64,000 bases of DNA from Aquatica leii (taxonomy: Eukaryota > Arthropoda > Insecta > Coleoptera > Lampyridae): NCBI GenBank assembly GCA_035610365.1, contig CM069432.1, positions 230,662,532 to 230,726,531 of the forward strand, read 5' to 3'. The notes under the pieces are model-generated. The model did no database searches. It was not told the DNA's origin and saw only the letters and a program-made list of their open reading frames with translations. Numbering within the stretch: the first letter of the stretch is position 1; every line of letters starts with the position of its first letter. Shown here in pieces: positions 36,422-47,989 of the stretch. The translations under genes were made by a program, and so were the position numbers.

Positions 36422-38368
36422 CAGCTTGACCAAGCTTACAAAAACCCTGGGGAGCGCGTATCGTACAAAGTATAGTCTGATGAAAATGTATTTTGGCGCT
36501 AATATTTAAAACCGTTTTTAAAATTAGGCAACAAGCACACGAGTAGTACTTGAGTGTATAATTGGTTGCATAAGTTATAGTTAAAACAAATGTTCGTATC
36601 AAACATGAACAATCTCGATCACTGTACAATATCTCATTTTAATCTAATCATTAATTACAACTACAATAACCACAATTAGAACGGTATTTTAATAAATCTT
36701 TTATTGAAAAATTTACAAAGCAGAAAAGTAAACGCTCATTTCGGTATAAAATACAACAAAATTTATTATTGCTTGTTTATAAAATGACACAATATGACTA
36801 AGGTCAATAATTAATTAATTATTATTACCTGAAGATTTACTTTCACTTTCATCAGTTTCCCAATCGCCCTCATCTGAATCACTATTATTTACTGTAAATG
36901 TCAAACTTTCAACAACCTCATCAACTAAACAATCTACTTTCCACATTTGTTCACGAAGATGTGACACTTGATTACATTACATTATTCCCAATCTTCATTT
37001 GTAATTTCATTTTTGCATTTCGAACTAAATTTTCAATATCAATTCCTCGTTGTACAGCATTATTCATTGCAACTTTTCTTTTAACGAAATTCCATATAAA
37101 TGCAATTGGATTTAAATCACAATGGTAAGGAGGTAATCGAACAACAGTATGTTCATGCTCACTTAGTAATCTATCAATAAAATAACTTTTTGATGTAAGA
37201 TGCTGCTTGACTAAAATTAATAATTCTGCTTTTCGTATTTCAATTGTAAAAATTCCATTTGCTTCCAACCATGAACGAATGTCTTCTTTACGATTGCTTT
37301 GAGTCGGAAGTTTTTTTTGTTTGTTTCGAATGATAAAGTGCATTGTCCATTACGATGAGACCATTAGGGGGAGATTTGGAATAAGTTGCTTCTCCAGCCA
37401 TTGCGTAAAATTTGTATGAGTCATATCGTCATGATAGTCACCACACTTTGTTTGTGATTTAAAAATTAGAAGGCCGTTGTTTACAAACCCATGTGAACCA
37501 CCTGCCTGCACGATAATATGTCGTCAGTTCTATCAGATTTATAAACACCTGGTTCTTCTGCAGACTGCCAACACTTGTTAACTCCATGTAATCGGTGAAT
37601 GTAAGTTTTATCTAAGTAAGTTACTAGTTGTTTATTGTTACATTTAGCATTATTCTCTCTCAGCTTCCTCAAATATCGTGAATGCCAAACTACCATATTA
37701 AATATACTTTGACTGTTGATGATTGACTATATAATATACATTTCATGCACAGATTAAAAAAAAATCATCCAACTCAATTTTGGTCACTGCACCAGTTCTG
37801 GACTTCTTAAGAATGAGTCTCCGGCAACATTAGATTCTTTACGAATTTTCTTAATAAAACTTAAATGTTTCCTTGTTGAAGTAGCAGTAAGTTCAAAAAG
37901 CTTTTGATTGGATATATCCATTGACCAGCTGCTTTCTGTTTATCGAAGAAATTGATGCCATTACGAATAATGCTTTGTGCTTCCGAATGAACGACTTTTC
38001 GGGTTCTGCTTTACATGAATTTGAACTGTAATACAAAATTTGATTTAATGCTGTTTTTTTTTACTATAACCACAATGAATAACTTTTTTACGTTACAAAT
38101 TAATTAGAAATAATTTTTGGAATGTATTGTTCTAAAAAGAGCAGATTTGTTCACAATCAAGACAAAAATTCAAATATAAAAGCATAAAGTAATATGAAAA
38201 TCCAAAATAACAACGTAAATAGAAACCAAAATTTCGAAGAAGTTAATAAATAAATGCTTATGATTTTAAATGCACTTTAAAGAATGGCGCTATATGATTG
38301 GTCAACACAATTTGTCCTTTAAATTAGTTGGCATATTTTCTGGGGTTTTTGTAAGCTTGGTATCACAG
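36422..38368 (-). mobile_element. TA-flanked IS630/Tc1/mariner-class element, inactive
   Basis: Ends are CAGCTTGACCAAGCTTAC on the left and GTAAGCTTGGTATCACAG on the right, imperfect inverted repeats of about 27 bp that extend through ACAAAAACCC/GGGTTTTTGT. TA is present on both sides (36420-36421 and 38369-38370). The 1947-bp element holds one decayed transposase gene on the minus strand. Confidence 0.8.
36835..38025 (-). pseudogene. DDE transposase of the TA-flanked element
   Basis: In minus order: N-terminal helix-turn-helix part at 38025-37790 (SIIRNGINFFDKQKAAGQ; HLSFIKKIRKESNVAGDSFL). Then 37696-37481 with YLDKTYIH (first Asp), KCWQSAEEPGVYKS and HMGL. Then GLIVMDNALYHSK near 37350 (second Asp) and 37343-36972 with KLPTQSNRKEDIRSWLEANG, PPYHCDLNPIAFIW and VKRKVAMNN. 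The third acidic residue expected in the NPIE motif is Ala (NPIAFIW), so the triad is broken besides the frameshifts. An acidic tail (SDSDEGDWETDESESKS) follows at about 36840-36890, as in relatives. The family is common in insects as uncharacterised DDE_3-type proteins. Confidence 0.8.
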
Positions 38369-38583
38369 TATTTAGTAAATACGTTTCTGCCAAAAGTTTG
38401 ACAAAATGTATTTTTCTTATTATCGAGTTTACGTTAACATGGCCAACTCTAATTGCTACAGTTTTTTTTTTGTAATTTAAAAAAAAATACTTTGCATGTC
38501 ATTTGCCTACTCATGAATTGGTACGCATTATTATCAATATTTACAAATTTATTACTACACCGTGTACGTTTTCCGGAAATCGT

Positions 38584-38910
38584 TTAGAAAACAACATTTT
38601 CCTGCTTATTATATAATATTAATTGAATTTTCCGGACTAGTATTGAAAAGATTTTACAAGACGCAAAATACTTTGTAACTATAGTTGCCAACAAAATTGA
38701 CAAACTTGATTTTGTGGAATTTGTAAAGACATATTCTAAAATTTGTAAATTTCGTCTTTTTGTACGATTTCTCTTCAGTAATATGAGATTTTCCTGACTT
38801 TTATGTAAATAACTATTGTCATTTTGCGTTTCCAAGAGTTTGACTTTTCCCGCACTGTTCATATGTAACCCATGGTAAGTAAATTCTCGTATTCCCACTT
38901 CAGAATTCAC
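38584..38910 (-). pseudogene. Possible SGNH/esterase-like C-terminal motif of a retroelement ORF1
   Basis: The 108-codon minus frame starts with REFTYHGLHMNSAGKVKLLE. F-T-x-H-G-L-H-L-N-x-x-GK is the C-terminal block (with the catalytic His) of SGNH-type domains seen in CR1-like ORF1 proteins and in many insect repeat-borne proteins. The rest of the frame is basic and shows no further motif. No upstream SGNH blocks were found at 38911-39000, so at best this is a fragment. Confidence 0.3.
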
Positions 38911-41052
38911 GTCTATATACCGGAAATTACATTACATAACAAAGTTAATTAAACACCATAAATTTAAAGACATAATAACTGCTTAAGTTATTATTTTTTA
39001 TATTTAAATATTTATTTGCTTATAATGTTTAACAAGTTTTCAAGATAATAGTATTTTGTTTTATTACAAGTTTTATTTTCTGTAATTTAAAACTAAACTT
39101 TATAGTTTTATAAAGTATATATTTATTATAATTTTTTATAAACTTGTTAGTTTTAAAAATGTTTTTTCTTAAAAATTAAAAAACTATACAACATAAAATA
39201 CTATACATTACAAATAGTATAATTCATAATGATTTTGTACAAAACAAATTAAATATCATATTTCATAGTAAACTTTTACTTAAATAATAAAATAATTTAC
39301 TTTATTATTATGCAAAGATGTGGGTTGCATACGTAATTATATATTTCTTGAAGCGTATTATCAATTTATTTACAATTAATTAACCACGATTTAAAACTGT
39401 CATATAAGCAATAAGTTAATGAAACAAGAAGTTTCATACAAAATATTTTTCTAACAAATTTGTACAAGCAAGTTAAAAACCTATAATACTACATATAAAG
39501 TTATTTATTTGTTTACTGACATTTAAAATTAATCATAATATAATCTTTATAATAGTAATTAAATCAAAAAATTTAATAAAACGATTTATTTATATAAATC
39601 GTACTACAAAGCATTTATTACAGTAAATTTAAAAATGCAATGTTAGTTTAAATATATATTTTAGTTCTATTGTTAAATTGAAACAGTACCTAATTAATTT
39701 TATTAGTTTTAATAAGCCAAATCCAAAAAAATATATAACTTGAAAGGCCAACATTTAAAAATTTTTAATATAATTTTAAAATTTTAAATTATTTATTTTT
39801 TTTTTAAGAAATTTGCAGATAGAAATTAAATGATTATTCTTGCTAATAAATGAATGTCTTTAATTTTCACAAATAATAAGTAAAAAAATATTTATATTTT
39901 TAAATGCAATTATGTACTTATTGTAGTTTTTTTTTCCTAAAGCTTATATTTTTAAAAACTTTACAATAACCAGTTTTATGTTTGGTCTGGTCTGGTTAAG
40001 GTAAGTTGTGTATTTTATTATGAAACTTATTTTAAAAATAATTATCTAAAAATTAGTACAAGATAAATTATAATCTATGTATAAAAATATTTAAAAAAAA
40101 ATAAATTTAATAAAAACACGCTAATGAGCTAAGTACACTATACGTAAATAAATTTTAGTTCGGTTAGATATAGTAGTAAAAGTATAGTTCAATTATTTGC
40201 ATTTATAAGTGGCGACAACCTTCTTAACAAATGTATTCTTTACATTTTTTAACATAATTACGAATTAAATATCATAACATTGTTTCGAATTTCTTTTTAT
40301 TAACGGTGTCAACAAACTACTTCGTAATTTTCAATTTATTTGACTCAAAATTTTAATTTTTTTAAAGGTTTCGTTTTTTATTTTGATTTTGTTTGGTTGT
40401 GTCAATGCTATAATTTTATTTAAATTAACAACTTGTTAATTAGAGACAGTCTATGTATTTTAGCGACGGCGCGTGCCCACTTAAATTGGAAAATTTGAAT
40501 GAAATTAATTTTATCAGAAAAACTTAATGATTTATTTATTTTTTAAAACTCCCGTTAAAAAAGTTTTTTTAGTTAATACTTTTACACAAATGAATGTTCT
40601 CACTCTAAAAAATTGTCCCCATCCAATTAAAAAAACATGGCGCTGTCGCTAATGTACTTACTGGTTTTTAACTAATAAACATTTATTTAGTTTTCAGATG
40701 TTGTTATCATTCGGTTATTGTTATCAAAAACCCCAAATCCCAATGTGATTCTATTAACCGGCGTGCACTGTAATATTGTTATGTACAGTAGGCCAAGAAA
40801 ATAATTTTTGTAGTTTGGTTATTATCGCTGTGTGAACCAAAAGCTCAGAACGTCAATATTACTTTTTTCGTCCGAATTTTTTAATATGTTAATTTCAATT
40901 TTTTAGTTTATTACTTTAGAGGCTATGACGTCATCAATATTTTTTAAAAAACACTTATTTTTTGAGTACAAATGTAAATAAATTGGGGTCTTGAAATTGC
41001 TAATATTATTCGTAAATAACCATTTTTTTTATGCTAAATTTATTTTGGGCAG
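38911..41052. other. Extremely AT-rich stretch
   Basis: About 2.1 kb, of which 38950-40120 is almost pure A/T with long homopolymers. No gene, element end or clear tandem unit. Confidence 0.5.
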
Positions 41053-41300
41053 TTAAATTTGAAATGATTTTAGAAATAATTTTTGACAATTGATATATAG
41101 TCGTAGTGAGTTATTGTTTTTATGGAGTTTTGGTAGTCCATAAGTTTTTGAGGGTAAACCATTGTAGAAAATTAATTTTTTAAACGTTATTATATCAATC
41201 CAATTATTATTAAACCAAAAGATTAAAATTTGATTACAGTTATTTTGGATTGAATCAGTAGGGCTTTTGTTAATTTTTTCCGGTTTGGCATTCACCAAAA
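41053..41300 (-). pseudogene. Penelope-like element, RT N-terminal fragment
   Basis: The minus-strand frame contains KLIFYNGLPSKTYGLPKLHK followed by SLRLYIN, the LP-K-x-YGLPKIHK-x..LRPI-x block at the start of the Penelope-type reverse transcriptase. The usual LRPIVS is altered to LRLYIN. About 80 codons are open, with no further RT motifs downstream. It is in opposite orientation to the larger Penelope remnant at 52 kb. Confidence 0.65.
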
Positions 41301-42229
41301 AAATGTTTTAAAATATTGAATTGTCTTTAAATTTCATAATTTATCCTAAACGTTAAATATCAACTTACTAATAATTCTCTTTGTATATTTTGCACATTTT
41401 GAAAAAGCACTTGTAATTGCAAAACGTAAATTTTTAACATGTCGTCTTAAACAAATAGATAAACTTAACTAACATGCTGTAATTCAATTACACTTACAAC
41501 AAAATTTTGAAAATTTATAAACTTACAGCATAAATTAATTTTAACTATTAATTATAACATTCTATTTATATTCTACCTATAGTGATAATAAGTATTTAGC
41601 TATCCAAGTCAAAAACTCCATATAAATATGTTCGAAATGTTAATTTTAACGAGCTGTTGTTTATTTTATAATTTATATGACTAAAATTTTAGTCCAACGA
41701 ATTTTATTAAATATTTTTTTAAATACATTTGCATTATTTTATTTACAAAAATGTTCAAAATTATTTTTATGTTTAATATAATAATAATATCGGCAGCTTG
41801 CTGTATACCTTAGCGTAATTGTTCTATGGCGTGTTTTTCAGTTTCATAAACAATCTGTTTCGTGTGACCCCAAAGATAAAATTCTAATAGAATAAGTGCG
41901 GTTGCATACTATTTTTCCAAAAAAATTTCGTTAAGCCAATGGCAATAGCCATTACATATTACATGTATTTGTCTTCGTATAAACAAAAATTAACGGTAAG
42001 ACGTTACTATCAGAGCAAAAAGTGCTGACCTCTCACTTTAGCAGTCGATAACAAAAAAACTTTTCATCTGACTGTAATATACTATTTATACATGTCAGTA
42101 GTATGATTTTTTCAAAATCTGTGTTCTTTATCGCTATGTCCGCCAGTGGTATTTTATAGCATTTTTCGTCAAATGGAAAAGATTAATCCGTTCTAAAGCG
42201 GAGTAAAAAATAATGCCTAAAAAATCATA
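41301..42229. other. No recognisable gene
   Basis: AT-rich. The 5' terminus of the next piggyBac should lie in or near its right part, but no TTAACCC-type end was found. Confidence 0.4.
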
Positions 42230-43844
42230 CTGAAATGGTAGAAAACAAATACACAATTTAAAGTCTGGGAAAATACTAAGCCGCAAGAGAAGTTTGCTGA
42301 TATGTTGCCCATTTTGTGTAAAGTAAGCAGGTTGAAAATTTTTGAGCATTTCTTCTCGGAACAGGTGAAAATCGTAGACAAAACAATTCGGTATGCAGCT
42401 GAACAAAAAAATAAGGAAGATATTCATTGGATTTTTGTTTTTTCCAGATATCATAGGCTGCTCAGTGAATAGGATTATTGATCTGAACCTGAATATGTGG
42501 GTGTACAATTAGTGAAGAACACCATGAGTCGGAGCCGATATTTAGAGATAAAGGCATTACTACATTTTCAAGATAATACAAAAGCAAATGAAAACAAACA
42601 CAATAAGGCATTCAAAATAAGGTCCCTTCTTGATGCTGTCAATGAAAATTTTGGGAAGTGGGTAATTTTCCAAAAACATCTATCTATTGACTAGATGATG
42701 TTAAGATATTACAGCCGCCATGGCGTAAAGCAATTTATAAGCGGAAAACCAATCAGATTTGGTTATAAATTGTGGGCTTTGTGTGATGGCAGTAGATATT
42801 GCTTTAATTTCTCCCTCTACTGTGTGAAAGAAGTGATTCAGTCAAATAACCCGCAGGAACAAATGTCATTACAAATATGTTGACCGTAGTAGACGATACG
42901 TTTGGATACACAGTTCACTTGGATAATTATTTTAGTAGCTATTCAAAATTTTGAAAGAGAAAGTATTTTGAGCAACGGGCACCATCCGAGACAACAGGAC
43001 AGAAAAATGCCCTTTGATGTCCGCCGAAAAGTTTTAAACAGGAATATATGTTTACCGATTTGACCAAAAAAATTTTTATGTTGAGATGGAACGACAACAA
43101 GTGCGTTAGAATGGGAACTATTTTTGACACTGTGAAGCCAATCAATGCAGTCCCAAGGTCGGATAAGGACAAAAAAGAGCATATTGCAATTACACAGCTT
43201 AGGCTGCTTAATAATTACAACAAATGCATGGGCGGTGTGGATCATCATGATTGGCTACTCGAGAAACCTTCAACACCGATTAAAGGTAAAAAGTGGTATT
43301 AGTGTTCACCCGTATTGTGAATATGGCTGTGGTTAAGATTTCAATAATGAAATTTTGCAGGAATATTGCTATTGCTTATCTTAAATTGGGACAGTAGACG
43401 GCTACAAAAAGGCAGGCCACTCAGTCTACCTTCTGCATCGCGGGCACTATGTCTTTTTGTTCTATGTTCTGCAAAAAATGTAATGCAGCACTATGTCTTC
43501 CTGGTTTCCCTAAACACCATGACAAACCTTTTTTTGACAAATAAATTGTATTTTATTATTTTCATTTAACTATCATTTTATTTTTGATATTTTTAAAGTT
43601 ATATTATAAAATTTACCTAATACTATACGTTTCAGGTAAACATTGCTTGGAATTAGCCTACCTCGGGTTTTCACCAAATTCTAAAAGTTCAACGCCTAGT
43701 GTCCTCGTTTGAAAACGGTCCCTAAAATCAAAATTAAAGACTTAAAAAAAACAAACCACATAAAAGTCAACTAAAAAGTCATAGGAGCAATCTCTGTAAA
43801 AATTTAGAAGTTTTGACCAAAAAAATCAATTGGGCATTAATGGG
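42230..43844 (+). pseudogene. Decayed piggyBac transposase (PGBD2/3-like)
   Basis: Plus-strand pieces: KIFEHFFSEQVKIVDKTIRY at about 42330; YHRLLSE, then VGVQLVKNTMSRSRYLEIKA at about 42450-42560; the first catalytic Asp in HLSID at 42681-42694, directly followed by a TAG; then VKQFISGKPIRFGYKLWALC; second Asp in HLDNYFSSYS at about 42920; MLRWNDNKCVRMGTI; NNYNKCMGGVDHHDWLLEK with the third Asp at about 43225; KGKKWY; and a C-terminal Cys-rich scrap (KCNAALCLPGFPKHH) near 43485. The sequence ends in GGG|TTAA at 43842-43848, a plausible piggyBac 3' end. It belongs to a different subfamily from the copy at 8.7-10.5 kb. Stops and frameshifts make it inactive. Confidence 0.85.
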
Positions 43845-43869
43845 TTAATTTATGATGCATTAGACTAAG

Positions 43870-44914
43870 TTATTAAAAAAATCTACCCTTATAACAGCAA
43901 TTTTAAACCTTTTTGACTTGCGAAGCTTTTTTTAAAATCAATTTTTGTGGCGAAGCTTTGTATACACACCTTATGTCATAAACAAATTTTGTTCAAAAAT
44001 AATTTTTAAACGTGTAATGAGGCATCTGTATATGCCAATTTGCATACCCAATTTTCATCATTTAAAACAATGGCCAATCGAGCGTTATGTTTCATCAAAA
44101 ATACTGTTACCTCTGTACGCAGTTCGATCAAACGTGTCAAAGCTTTTTCTCGAGACAACCGTCTTACTTTAATGTGGAACAAGTGTGACTGATGGAGATT
44201 TCCTTATCTTCATTCATTAGTTTTTATAGGTTATTACTTTTAATGCATCGTTAAACATCATTATAAACCCAGAAAGCATTTTTTTCGATGCTAGCGCCTG
44301 TCTATGAAAAACGCAATGGCTGTTAATAAAATTATTTTCCTTTTTTTTTTTGGTAATGGCTCAGCATTGCTTTAGCACCATCGGTACCTAAATCTGCACA
44401 GTTTTCCAACGGTATTTCATTATATGAGAAAAATGTATCCAAAATTTTAAACATTTCACGCCCTGTTGTGTGGGTTGATAGAGGTCTGAAAGAAGACCCT
44501 ACTGATTACTTTCTAAGTAAACATCACGAACAAATACTATTAAAATTGCTAACGTCATTCATCTATTGTAATGCGTATTTTCTACACTTGATGCGACTGA
44601 TAAATGTATTAGTCACGTCATTGGTCATATAGCTGACTCGTCTAGCAGCAGTGTTATTTGACAGAAAGTTTTTGTAAAGCCAAGATTTTGCTCTCTTGAA
44701 ACAATCACGTCTTATCTTTTAATTTCGGAAGATTTCTTTTAAAATGATGGTGCAGTTTAGCAGGAAACATGAATCTATTGGTCAATACATTTTCACAAAT
44801 TACACTATCATTTGTTTTTGTAAAACCCATGTTTAAGTAACTTTTTGTATATTTTTGTTTTTTAGTAGAAAATCCTTCACCCACTGCCTTACTTATCTGG
44901 CGTTTTATAAACAA
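43870..44914 (-). pseudogene. Decayed hAT transposase, ZBED5-like, copy 2
   Basis: The 44914-44705 frame is a BED finger with family context: KYTKSYLNMGFTKTNDSVIC...FPAKLHHHFKRN. The first Cys of the C-x-x-C pair and the last His are replaced. Downstream minus-strand pieces, in three frames, are LLLDES near 44650 (first catalytic region), REMFKILDTFFSY, then NCADLGTDGAKAM at about 44390-44460 (second catalytic Asp in the TDGA motif), HRQALASKKM at about 44260-44290, and a stretch near 44070-44190 echoing the LHTEVRWLSRG block. The C-terminal dimerisation domain is not recognised, so the copy is 3' truncated or too decayed. Confidence 0.65.
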
Positions 44915-45419
44915 TTATTGAAATTGCTTTGATATTTTTATTCAATTTTCTCATAGTGTGCTTTACTTTACTGTTGTTTTTTGAATTACCTAATTGTCAA
45001 AGTAAAACTCATTGTGAGTGTCTAGTGCGTGCAGTTGGTACTCTGATGCGAACCGATCTACTAACTGTAAATGTATTAAATGTAAATCCACGGTTTGTTT
45101 GTCAAGTTAGGCACAAGCTAAGCGAGAATTTAACGTATGGCTAGGTGTTGTGGATAACTAAGTGATTAGGCCGTATTTTTATAATAAAAATTTTAATTTT
45201 GCAAAATATTTGAACCTCTTATAAACTAACGTGGCAGAAAAAATTATGGAACTTTCACTAACTATTCTGCAAAACATAACCACACAATGAACAAATTATC
45301 ACAAACTTCTTAAGTAACGAATTTCCGAACAAGTGTATAAGGAACTGAGGATCAGTAGAATGGCCTGCGAGATCCACTAATATAACATTCCTTGATTTTT
45401 TTATGTGACTAAGAATAAC
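44915..45419. other. No recognisable gene
   Basis: The plus-strand 71-codon frame (44929-45144) has a hydrophobic start but no known motif. The left part may be the 5' region of the hAT copy. Confidence 0.4.
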
Positions 45420-47078
45420 TTGTTGCGTTACTTATTCTCAAACACGATAAGCTTTTCAGTCGCGTTCTTATCCTGCGAGATCAATTTTTTTAGTCTTCTT
45501 ATCAAATTTGTTTCGTTTGTGCTTTGGAACGTAAACGTAACACGTGCACCATATACGCGTAACTAACTGAGGTTCGGTTTCTTGCCATGAAAAATCTTAC
45601 TCGACGTTTTGCCATGGAGTAATCAAATTATGGATGTGACCCGCTGATCGACAAGCTTCCGCCTATAAGCTGGTAAGCAAATCTGCAGCACTAAGTAACG
45701 TACGAGCCATTTCACATATAGTACGTATGGTTGTTTATTATTATTAACTATATTGCATTATCACAACGCATTCAACGAACAACAAGACCAGCTACCTTAA
45801 ACTCTATAGTTAAATTGCCAACTTGTCAACAATTTCGGATTTTAGTTTTAGCGGTGCCACAGTCACTATACCAATGAAATCATCAGCAAATACTGCTAGA
45901 CAATTTGAACCACCATATGAACGCTCTGATATCGGTCCAACAATGTCATAGTGAATTAATTCACCACATGATGTTGCGCTAAAATCTGATTCAGTAAACG
46001 ATTTCCGTTGATGTTTATCATAAATACTACTCTCACAAAAATTATTTTTTGTTATTGAATGTTTGCTTAGTATCTACTATCATGCCTGGTACTGCATCAC
46101 CATTTGCTAATTCGTTAATAGAGTTAAAATCACTACTGCTTGAACATACGCATAAGCGCATTTCGTGAAGTGTATAATTTGATTGCGTACCACATGCCAT
46201 CAATTCATCATTGTAAAACATTTTAAATTTGTTTACTATCGTTTCTGCGCCGTTATCAAAAGCCGCTCCAAGTTAAAATAAAAAATTCAGGGAGCATGTA
46301 ACACTTTAATTGCTTTATAATATTGAACACCAATATTTAAAATTGATTCAATATTTATAGTTCCGATACTAATTGCTTGTAATACACTTCATTATTACCG
46401 ATTATAATTAATCTTTGCTCGTACTATTTAAACTCAACGTAATTGTCAAACCACTCTCGTCTTGCCGTCATACTTACCACTTTCCTCCATATCGTCAAAC
46501 TCATTGCGTACTGTAAACAGATAATTTGTAGATTTTGTTGAACTTGATGCATTATTGGTGCACCTTCTTTTTGTTTTTTTTGTACAAAAACAGTTTTTTT
46601 TCTTATGGCCAATTTTTCCTACAAAATTACATTTGCCGGTCAATTCATTTCGTAGTTTTTTCTCGTTTGATTTATTTTGTGTTCTATTGAGCGACGATGG
46701 TTTTCAATCAATAACTGAAACATTCCTTTGATAAGCAGTTCTTGTTTTAACAAACGCGGCAATAAATTTGACATTTTTTGCTCTTTTTTGTTCATTGAGT
46801 TTTACGGTGCAATAAATTGTTAATACTGGGGCGGTAAGTTGAGTAATATTTTTGTCACAATTGCTGTATAGTCTTGTTTGTGACACAAACGCTGCATATA
46901 CAAATATTATTTTGGCCATCTTGTAAAGCTTAACCCATTCAGATAAGGCAAACTCATTGCTACTATTAAGTTTTGGAGTAGTTCCATCAACAACTTCAAG
47001 AAGATTTTGAACATGCAAATAAAATTTCCAGACGTTAAAATTTGTTTCGTCAAACTTCGATATCATTGCATTTTCCAT
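45420..47078 (-). pseudogene. Ty1/copia retrotransposon gag-integrase remnant
   Basis: In minus order: gag start at 47078 (SKFDETNFNVWKFYLHVQNL, VVDGTTPK), the usual copia N-terminus. A zinc knuckle at about 46610, CNFVGKIGHKKKNC, has its second Cys changed to Val. Next SMTARREWFDNYVEFK at about 46430-46475 follows where the protease DSGA should be; that motif is lost. Integrase: HYDIVGPISERSYGGSNCLA and FADDF at about 45870-45960, a core segment containing an Asp of the D-D-E set. MARTLLSAADLL and ITPWQNVE / FHGKKPNLS-x-LRVYGA at about 45530-45720 are the conserved tail of the core. Reverse transcriptase, RNase H and LTRs were not found. Many stops. Confidence 0.75.
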
Positions 47079-47989
47079 TTTTGACTTAGAAAATATGGCG
47101 GTTCTCTAATACTACTCCGTGCAGCACTCAAATAGAAATCCGAACACTAAACAATGAAGTATGTTTTACAAACAACACGATTAATTTAGGAAGATGCCTG
47201 GGCCCATATCCTATTGAATAAAAACGTATGTTTGAAGGAAAACAAAACTTTATTCTTTTTGTTATTAACGCCGTACTTCACCTCAAAAGCTTTCCACCTA
47301 CTCTATTCTCATATCTCTGGCGCACACGCCTTAGCATTACCCACATTACAATTGTCATGTTACGCGAAGAGCATCTAATTCAAACAAAATAACAATTTGG
47401 TTTTTAACAACAAATTGTGCTTATTTTTGCAGTGTAATTTACTTATTCAAATATTTTACTGATCTACTAAGCGTTACATTATTTAAACATCTGTAAATAC
47501 GTAAATCTTCAAGAATTAACTTGGAAAGCATGTGCGTTCTTAGAATAACAACTTAAATTAGCTACGACATTTTGTAAATTTGGTAATTTATTTTATTGTT
47601 TTGATTGCTTGAATATTTTAAAATAATATATACAAATTAGAAACTGTACGTTCAATTATAAAATTGTCTTCTATTAGGAGAATTATTATGTTTCTCAGAA
47701 TACCAGTTATTTACGTAGACCGAATTTCATAACATAAGCGTTATCGTGCATAGATATAATTTTCTTTCAAGGTTGTTTTACATGTAATTAAAAAGAACGT
47801 ATGTCGTTTCCAAATCGTTGAAACTGTATTTTTATAGATTACTGTAAGATACTAATACGTAACAGAAATCTGTAATATTTATAAAAACAGCGCCAGATAT
47901 GTCAGTTTTGCTTTTGCATCCAAAACCACTAGCATTTTGCATCCAAATTAATGTTGCCAATTTTTGCGCAGTCATTGTCTAGCTATAAT
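47079..47989. other. No recognisable gene
   Basis: About 0.9 kb upstream of the copia gag; an LTR would be expected here, but I see no repeated partner. Confidence 0.4.

Noticed and set aside
42134-42508. 124-codon minus-strand frame
   Set aside because: It lies antisense to the piggyBac N-terminal region, whose motifs are clear on the plus strand.
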